Part shown: one piece after another, positions 58,401 through 64,000 of the stretch | Layout: every line of letters starts with the position of its first letter | Position numbering within the stretch: the first letter of the stretch is position 1 | From: Enoplosus armatus | Taxonomy: Eukaryota; Chordata; Actinopteri; Centrarchiformes; Enoplosidae | Assembly: GCF_043641665.1 (NCBI RefSeq) | Contig: NW_027261190.1 | Location: 1-64,000, forward strand | Reading direction: 5' to 3' | DNA: 64,000 nt | Position numbers and translations under genes: made by a program | Notes under the pieces: model-generated | The model's database searches: none | What the model saw: the letters and a program-made list of their open reading frames with translations, nothing else | What the model was told of the DNA's origin: nothing

Positions 58401-59241
58401 ATGCGTCAAAAATCTTTTTAAAGGTGGTGTTTTCATGTCTGCTGCTCAGTTGGAGAAGGAATATGGAATCCCCTCAAAGACGAATTACTTAAGATATTTT
58501 CAGGTTCGAGATTTTGTGAAAAAGACATTCGCCTCATCCCTTGAGTTGCCGCGGAGTGGATGGATAGATGGGCTGCTAGACATGAATCCAACTCTTAAAG
58601 GGACGGTTTCCACGCTCTATGTGAGCATCCAGAAGGTGGCTTCCCCATCCCTTGATATCTTACAAAGGAAGTGGGAGGAAGAGTTAGAATTGGACATATC
58701 AGATGTTGACTGGAGACGGGCAGTGGAACTAATACACTCTTCTTCTGTATGTGTTAGACATGGATTGATACAGTTTAAGGTCTTACACAGACTTCATTTC
58801 TCAAGGGACAAACTGGCAAGAATGTATCAGGGGGCTGATCCGACTTGCCCTAGATGTAAACAGGTGCCAGCCAATATAGGTCATATGTTCTGGTCCTGTC
58901 CCAAGCTGAAAGAGTTCTGGGCCAGAATTTTTAGAACTTTCTCGTCAATCTATAACAAAGATATAGAGCCCGGCCCTCTGACAGCCATCTTTGGTGTGAC
59001 ACCAAGGGAAGCGCCACTAACAATCTCTCAAAGGAAAACAATAGCATTCTCTTCATTGCTGGCTAGGAGATTGATCCTACTTAACTGGATAAAGGCGACA
59101 CCGCCATCCCATAAACGATGGGTAGAAGAGGTGATGGCACACCTTAAATTAGAACATATTAGATTCACCTTGCAGGGCAACACTAAGAAGTACTCTACGG
59201 TCTGGCAGCCTTTTATTTCCTACTTTGAACATGAGTTCTAA
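55438..59241 (+). CDS. L1 ORF2p endonuclease/reverse transcriptase (unit 3)
   Basis: 1,267 residues with all endonuclease and reverse-transcriptase motifs. It has the KERMKNFF version shared with unit 2, which suggests this is the ancestral state and unit 1 changed. Confidence 0.95.
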   Translation: MAPNMDASRMDTKLMSWNVRAINKPAKRSKIFSHLRDQGAEIVYLQETHLLNKDHLKLCRGGFNQIYHSNFNSKSRGVAILIHRNVQFVETTTIKDKHGRYVIVVGKLFNMPVVLANIYAPNWDNVQFFKDLFSLLPNLDAHNLILGGDLNCVLDSTLDRSSPTSNVLSKSAQCINSFCKAYGVFDPWRFINPTSRQYSFYSPPHQTYTRIDYFLLDNKLTSIVTDVEYTGIVISDHSPVMLKLHFPENTPPQRMWRLNSRLLADDDFTKFINSQIVFFLELNDTPDISNGTLWESLKAYLRGQIISYSAGERKRKMKRTTELIKAIKEVDLANSMTPSEELHRKRILLQTEYDVLISQCEEDLYLRSRQDLYEHGERAGKLLSYQLKQSAAAGRIVQIGDNLGNKIIDQKGINDQFKSFYKDLYTSETDDKERMKNFFENLEIPSLDDADRDRLEGPMTAREIENAIRNMKTGKAPGPDGFPSEFYKTFASKLIPLLCGVYREVLDKKALPQTMSQALISVLLKKNKDPLKCESYRPVSLLGCDYKILAKILAARIELVISKIIHPDQTGFVAGRQLSSNLRRLFNVIYTAEDNIEPEIVISLDAHKAFDRIEYFYLFTALERFGFGPKFRSWIEIIYANPQAMVRTNNIISEPFPLFRGTRQGCPLSPMLFDVAIEPLAIMLRHAAELGGIHRGTQIHKLSLYADDLLLFLSNPVTNIPVALGIIEDYGRVSGYKINLGKSVLFPINKQARKLSFQAYPFTTNKDKFTYLGINVTRRYKDLFNHNFKVTLDTAKLDMERWSSLPLSLAGKINSVKMNIMPRFLYLFQTVPIFIPKSFFKELNKCTSTFIWEKKVPRIRREFLERQREEGGLALPNYMHYYWAANIHKVLFWVSKLDDDETPVWVHMERYASSPVSLCSLVCAPLPLSKHLYTNNPVVCDSIKIWVQFRTHFKNRNALLSAPVYGNHLFSPALGGTAFREWYRAGVECVKNLFKGGVFMSAAQLEKEYGIPSKTNYLRYFQVRDFVKKTFASSLELPRSGWIDGLLDMNPTLKGTVSTLYVSIQKVASPSLDILQRKWEEELELDISDVDWRRAVELIHSSSVCVRHGLIQFKVLHRLHFSRDKLARMYQGADPTCPRCKQVPANIGHMFWSCPKLKEFWARIFRTFSSIYNKDIEPGPLTAIFGVTPREAPLTISQRKTIAFSSLLARRLILLNWIKATPPSHKRWVEEVMAHLKLEHIRFTLQGNTKKYSTVWQPFISYFEHEF

Positions 59242-60221
59242 TTAGCCCCAACATAGATGGCAGCTTTTGACCCCCCCCCCCTCCTTCCCTTCCCTTCCCA
59301 CATGGGTGATGGGTATGTCTGATGTCTGATATTAGTATGGTATGTCTTGTTACTGTTTTGTCTGTGGTTTAGACCTGTATTTGAGATGTATGTTTTGAGT
59401 CCTGCTGTCTTTTTTTTAATTTATTTTTTTATTTTATTTTATTTTATTTTTTTTATTTTATTTATTTTTTTTTTTTGAATGGGATGTTTGTTGTTTGAAC
59501 AGAAAATTCAATAAAAACACTTTGATAATAATAATAATATAATGTTATTACAGAGACCCAACAGTTCCCACCATGAGCAAGCACTTTGGCGACAATGGCA
59601 AGGAAAAACTTCCTTTTAAGAGGCAGAAACCTCAAGCAGAACCAGACTCTAGGTGGGCGGTCATCTGCTTTGACCGGTTGGGTTTGAGAAAGAGAGAGAG
59701 AGGGAGAGAGAGAGAGACATAGAGAGGGAGGGAGAAAGAGAGAGGGGGAGAGACAGACAGACAGACAGAAAGAGACAGAGAGAGAGATAGACATAAAGAC
59801 ACAGATAGACAGACCGACAGACGGACTAGCAGTAGAAATAGCAGCTATAATTATAATAATAATGGAAATATGACTGATGATAGTAGTTACAGCTGTAATA
59901 ATAGCTGTAATAATAGCACAGTAGATCAAAATGATTATCTGATATTAGCTTGTTTACTAATACAGCTTTAGATGACAGAGATCTGATATTTAACAGTCCA
60001 CACTTAATTTTCCTATTGTTTTGTCCTATAGCAGTGGTGGTCTTAATTTTTATTAGGTTTTTATTAATGACTGCTCTCCTGTTTAATTTTGATTGAATTA
60101 ATTTAAGTGGTCGGGGGGGAGACACAGTCATTATGGGGTTTTGGGTGGGTAACTGCTCTAATGGAAGCGCAGAGAAGCGTGTAGGACTGCGACTCTGCAT
60201 CCTGGTCTGGACTCTGGGTTG

Positions 60222-60646
60222 TCACGGTTTTGGTTCACTAATAAAGTCGGTCAGATTTCTAGATATGAGAGCCGCTCCATCCAAAGTGGGATGAATGCCG
60301 TCTCTCCTCATCAGACCAGGTCTCCTCCAGAAAGTCCGCCAATTATCTACGAAGCCCACATCGTTTGCTGGACACCACCTCGACAGCCAGCGGTTGAATG
60401 ATGACATGCGGCTAAACATGTCATCACTGGTCAAATTGGGAAGGGGCCCAGAGAAAACTACGGAGTCCGACATAGTTTTTGCAAACGAACACACCGACTC
60501 CACGTTAATTTTAGTGACCTCCGATTGGCGTAACCGGGAGTCATTACCGCCGACGTGAATAACAATCTTACTGTATTTACGCTTATCCATGCATGCTAAC
60601 AAGTACAACCTCATAGCCGTTAGCATGACTGTAGCCCGGTCTTGCT
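60222..60646 (-). pseudogene. L2-like LINE ORF1 fragment with SGNH esterase domain (unit 3)
   Basis: Same fragment as in unit 1, immediately upstream of receptor copy D and on the opposite strand. Confidence 0.75.
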
Positions 60647-60791
60647 AAAACATCCTGTTTCCTTTCATATTAGATATCCAGAAATGTATTGATTGCTGAC
60701 TTGTGCACTGTCAAGAAATCATCATGTACTGAGAATGTCTTTTGCAGCAAAACACTTTGATATTCTATGTGTCATTGTTATTTCTCCTCAG

Positions 60792-63700
60792 GTTGTATTC
60801 CATGGCCATGTTTTGAGTTGCTAGGAGAAGGAGACCCTAAAATCTGTCAGCACTATGTCCAAGCACCAAATGATGTGAAGATTGAGTTTGTACATGAGCC
60901 AAACCCCAAATATGACACAATGGTTGTCTCCTGGAAGCCCAGTTACTATGGTATGTTGATACAGATTGACAACGAAATACTCTCATCCTATATTCTAAAG
61001 CCAATTTCTGTATGCGGTTGTGATAAGGATACATAGCATGTCTTTAAATTGGGGCGAAAGTCATACAGTTGTTTGGTCAGTTTTTAAGACTGTAGCCAGT
61101 TTTGAAATTAAAATACCATGTCAGGCAGGAGTTACGTCCCCCAAATAATTTGTCATATCAGGGTTTGACATAAAGAAGATTTACTTCAGGTGACATACAG
61201 TGAATTATTTTTGAAAGGCGAAAATTATGCCTTGCATTATGAGAATGCTTCTAAGTACAGGTATGAGAGACAGCTCGTTGAATTATTCCAGGCTTTGACA
61301 GGTGACAGTATAACAGACTTTCTTGTTAAAAGTTTAATTGAGCATGCACTGAACTGGTGTAACACAAGCAGCACACACATGCATTTGACTTTGGAGTTTG
61401 TATGCAACTTAGATGATGGCTTGCCGAGTCCGTGACACTGACTTCACGCTGTCCTTTTGTGTTTGCTGCAGGCATCGCCTTCCTGCGAGGCTTTCAGGTG
61501 TCCCTCCAGGCTTTGGGAGGGTCTGGTGTTGCCTGTCAGCTCTTTCTCTTCCACCGTAACCTCTCCATCCCGGCTTCACATGCTCAAAGGGTAGGAAGGG
61601 CCCCGCTCGCTTTGGTCTGTGCTTCTTTTTCTGCCTAGAATGCCACTTTTAACGCAAATTCTTGTTAAAAGCAGTTCTCAACAACAAACAACTAAGCAAT
61701 ACTTTGAATATAAATACATTTACATTTTGATTACAGATTATTTCATCAGGGAGTGGATCTTAAATCTTTCCCACCCCAAAGACCAAAGACTTTCCCCTGG
61801 GAAGACACACCAGCAGCCAGTATCTTTTAGCTTCTGGACATACTCTCACATTATGACCTGGTGTTTATGAAATTATGTTATATTTTGGGTGGGATAACAG
61901 TGACATCATCCTTCAGAAAAACTGAAAATATGCCCTTATGATTTTATCAAGCTCATCAAGATCATTCAAAAGCTGTAATTATCACACGAGAGGCAACGTC
62001 ACAGGAAGTCTGTTATTTAGCCTTTTGTTATGAGAATGTCCTGAAGGACTATGACACCATACACCATTGGACATGCTCACAACGGTGGGAACTCCACATG
62101 CATACATTTAAACCACATTAACACTTAATCCAATGAAAGGAACACACATTACTGTGTTTGACTTGGTAAACGATGAAAACGGTGAGGTTTCTAATAACCC
62201 TTATTTTGATAACTATAGGTTGTATGGGGCTGATTTTGTTTTTGAAACAAATCATTTTTGCTCAACCCTGTGTACACAACTCATCTGTCTAATTTTATAT
62301 GTAATCTGCCAGTTTCAAAGAAGAGATATTTGCGTCACTATGTCCCACGACGATGCATTTTATGTCTGACATATTAGAAACAGATTAGTGCAATTTGCCC
62401 ATTACTAGGCAACAAGTTGCTATCCACCTGCTTCATTTCGGTTTCTGTAATCAGAATCAGAATCAGAATCAGAAACTGTTTATTGCCAAGTAACATACAT
62501 TACAAGGAATTTGCTGTGGTCTGAAGGTGCTATTGTTTTGATAACAAATAAGTAGAATATAAAAGCTAAAATAAGAATAAGAATAAAAATAAAAATAAAA
62601 AATAAGATAAGATAAATAACAACAGTGCAGTGACCAGAATAAAGTAAAGTGTCCAGATAAAGTGTCCAGTAGGGGGTGGGTGCGTTAATGTAACGCAGTG
62701 GGGACAGGGGTGATGTACGTTAATATAACGTATATTGTGTTAATTGTTTTACATGTAAAAACTATGTCCTATAGCATCCCTGGCTGAATGATGGTCTAAC
62801 TCTTCACAAAACCTTTATAGATGACACACAGTGCTGTAGCTCCAAAACTGTGGGAACCATGAAGGTTGAAAAGCACTATATATGTGAGACCATTTGAGTC
62901 CATTTACTTTAACATCCTGATGGAATATGTCACAATAGCTTTACAATTTTCCTTGGATTATATGCTTTAGATTGAAAATGAATTAGCATTACTATCATTT
63001 ATACTCAAATACCACTTTTTAACCCTTTTAACTCAACTTAATGACAATCTCTAATGGAGTCCTATAGGTGAGCATTTGAACTCACCTATAGAATATGTAT
63101 ATGAAATATGTATTCGCATAAAGCATTGGAAAATAGCACAAATCACACATGAAATGCAGCTTTAATCTAGCATTACTTCACTAAAGCATGCTTCACCTTA
63201 CATACAAGCTTTATAATTTAACTAACAGAACCAATAATAACACAGCTTTAAGAACAGACTCATGAAATCAACAGATTATTTAAGTATTCTGGACCATACC
63301 AAAGGTCATTAACACATCCATACATGTCCTTGAGGCGTCATCATACAATAAAGAAAAGTGTGAAATTGTTAAAGTGTAGCAAGTGTTAAACCAACAAGTG
63401 ACTTTTAAGAACTGCAATGCATAAACACCATATTGTTGCCTATGAAAGACAGGGATCATGTTTTAAAAAACGTGATATCTATTTAATGGTAAATGTTTCA
63501 TGAAAGAACCACAAGTTAGTACCAGAGCTACAGGCTGCAATGACCACTCTGTACTAGTATTCTGGTACTCTGGGAGGCAAATCTGACCATAACCAAGTCC
63601 AAGTCTCATATCCAAATCTGCATATGCTCAAATCAAATCATCCTACAAAAAAGTAAGTAAAAAGTTCAAATTCAATCAAAAACACACAACGTCACATCAC

Positions 63701-64000
63701 ATAAAATGGCAACTCGACTCAACAATTCTTTGGGGAAAGTGTTGATAAACATATGTCAGCTGGGATTGGCTGTAGCCCCCCTGTGACTCTCAAGGATAAG
63801 TGGGTATAGCAAATAGATGGATGAATATATATAATATATAACAGCAATATATATGAGACTTTGTATGAGAAAGCCGTTCTATTTAACCACTAATAAAGAA
63901 TATGTCAAAAACTCTTATCTCAGCTTATCAGATAAGTGTGCAGTGTGTTTGAAGTCATAATTGCCACTGAATTCTGCAGGTGTACAAGTCAGACCCTTTC
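60792..64000 (+). CDS. il17rd-like: IL-17 receptor D-like gene, copy D (5' part only)
   Basis: Exons a 60792-60950 and b 61472-61590, and the first 21 bases of exon c (63980-64000); the rest lies beyond the window. Exon a encodes a cysteine-containing N-terminal ectodomain segment ending in VVSWKPSYYG. Exon b encodes the IL17RD-like GIAFLRGF segment with an NLS sequon. Splice phases match copies B and C. The intron between b and c (61591-63979) contains an antisense LINE 3' end and a short repeat fragment. Confidence 0.8.
62450..62733 (-). mobile_element. Antisense LINE 3' UTR fragment in receptor intron b-c (unit 3)
   Basis: Same fragment as unit 1, in intron b-c of copy D. Confidence 0.8.

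Larger units (their letters stand above)
53548..59537 (+). mobile_element. Full-length L1-type LINE (unit 3)
   Basis: Same insertion as units 1 and 2, with the target duplication at 53532-53547 and 59538-59553. Both ORFs are open. Confidence 0.93.
53433..60652 (-). mobile_element. Antisense L2-like LINE with nested L1 (unit 3)
   Basis: Same internally deleted element as in unit 1, with the nested L1 at 53548-59537. Confidence 0.75.
43598..64000. repeat. Tandem array unit 3 (cut by window end)
   Basis: Third copy, 20,403 bp visible. Every feature of unit 1 appears at a constant offset of +43597, so it has no length difference from unit 1. I found no private difference in it; at each variable site it agrees with unit 1 or unit 2. 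The window ends 21 bases into exon c of its receptor gene. Confidence 0.97.

Noticed and set aside
1..64000. Possible prokaryotic defence system, prophage or CRISPR array
   Set aside because: The only regular repeats are the 21.8 kb units and simple microsatellites. The genes are spliced and the mobile elements are eukaryotic.

Overview
The window looks like nuclear DNA of a ray-finned fish, probably a percomorph teleost. The supporting signs are a spliced vertebrate cytokine-receptor gene with GT/AG introns, an AT-rich background, and teleost-type repeats: a Tc1/mariner element, an L1, RTE/Rex3-like and CR1/L2/Rex1-like LINE pieces, a LINE tail ending in an AATTG repeat, and many dinucleotide microsatellites. 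There is no prokaryotic or viral gene organisation.

The dominant structure is a head-to-tail tandem array with a period of about 21.8 kb. The window starts inside one unit and holds 2.94 copies: unit 1 (1-21792), unit 2 (21793-43597) and unit 3 (43598-64000, cut by the window edge). By eye the copies differ at only about ten places, mostly microsatellite or homopolymer lengths plus a few substitutions, so they are well above 99.9 percent identical. Neither outer breakpoint is in the window. A real recent amplification and an assembly artefact both remain possible.

The only cellular gene recognised is an interleukin-17 receptor D-like (IL17RD/SEF) gene on the plus strand. Ten exons, here called a to j, keep one open frame of 530 residues: cysteine-bearing fibronectin-III-like ectodomain, one transmembrane helix, and a complete cytoplasmic SEFIR domain split over the last two exons. 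Two full sets of these exons are present (17195-25393 and 39000-47194). A 3' half lies at the left edge (30-3597) and a 5' part at the right edge (60792-64000). I could not find a signal-peptide exon in any unit, and the protein lacks the long C-terminal tail of mammalian IL17RD.

The roughly 13.6 kb between one receptor gene and the next is mostly transposons. In unit 1 order these are: the 3' flank with a polyadenylation signal; an antisense LINE 3' end split by a Tc1 element (5365-7001); a decayed sense LINE reverse-transcriptase fragment (7201-8797); an unclassified repeat (8798-9318); a LINE RNase H remnant (9320-9835); and an antisense, internally deleted L2-like LINE (9836-17055) that carries a nested full-length L1 (9951-15940) with both ORFs open and a 16-bp target-site duplication. 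Introns hold an antisense RTE/Rex3-like LINE, another antisense LINE 3' end, a MITE-like element with 55-bp inverted repeats, and short repeat fragments. All insertions are shared by all copies, so they predate the tandem amplification; the L1 and Tc1 were copied as passengers. The unit-2 Tc1 transposase has since gained a frameshift.
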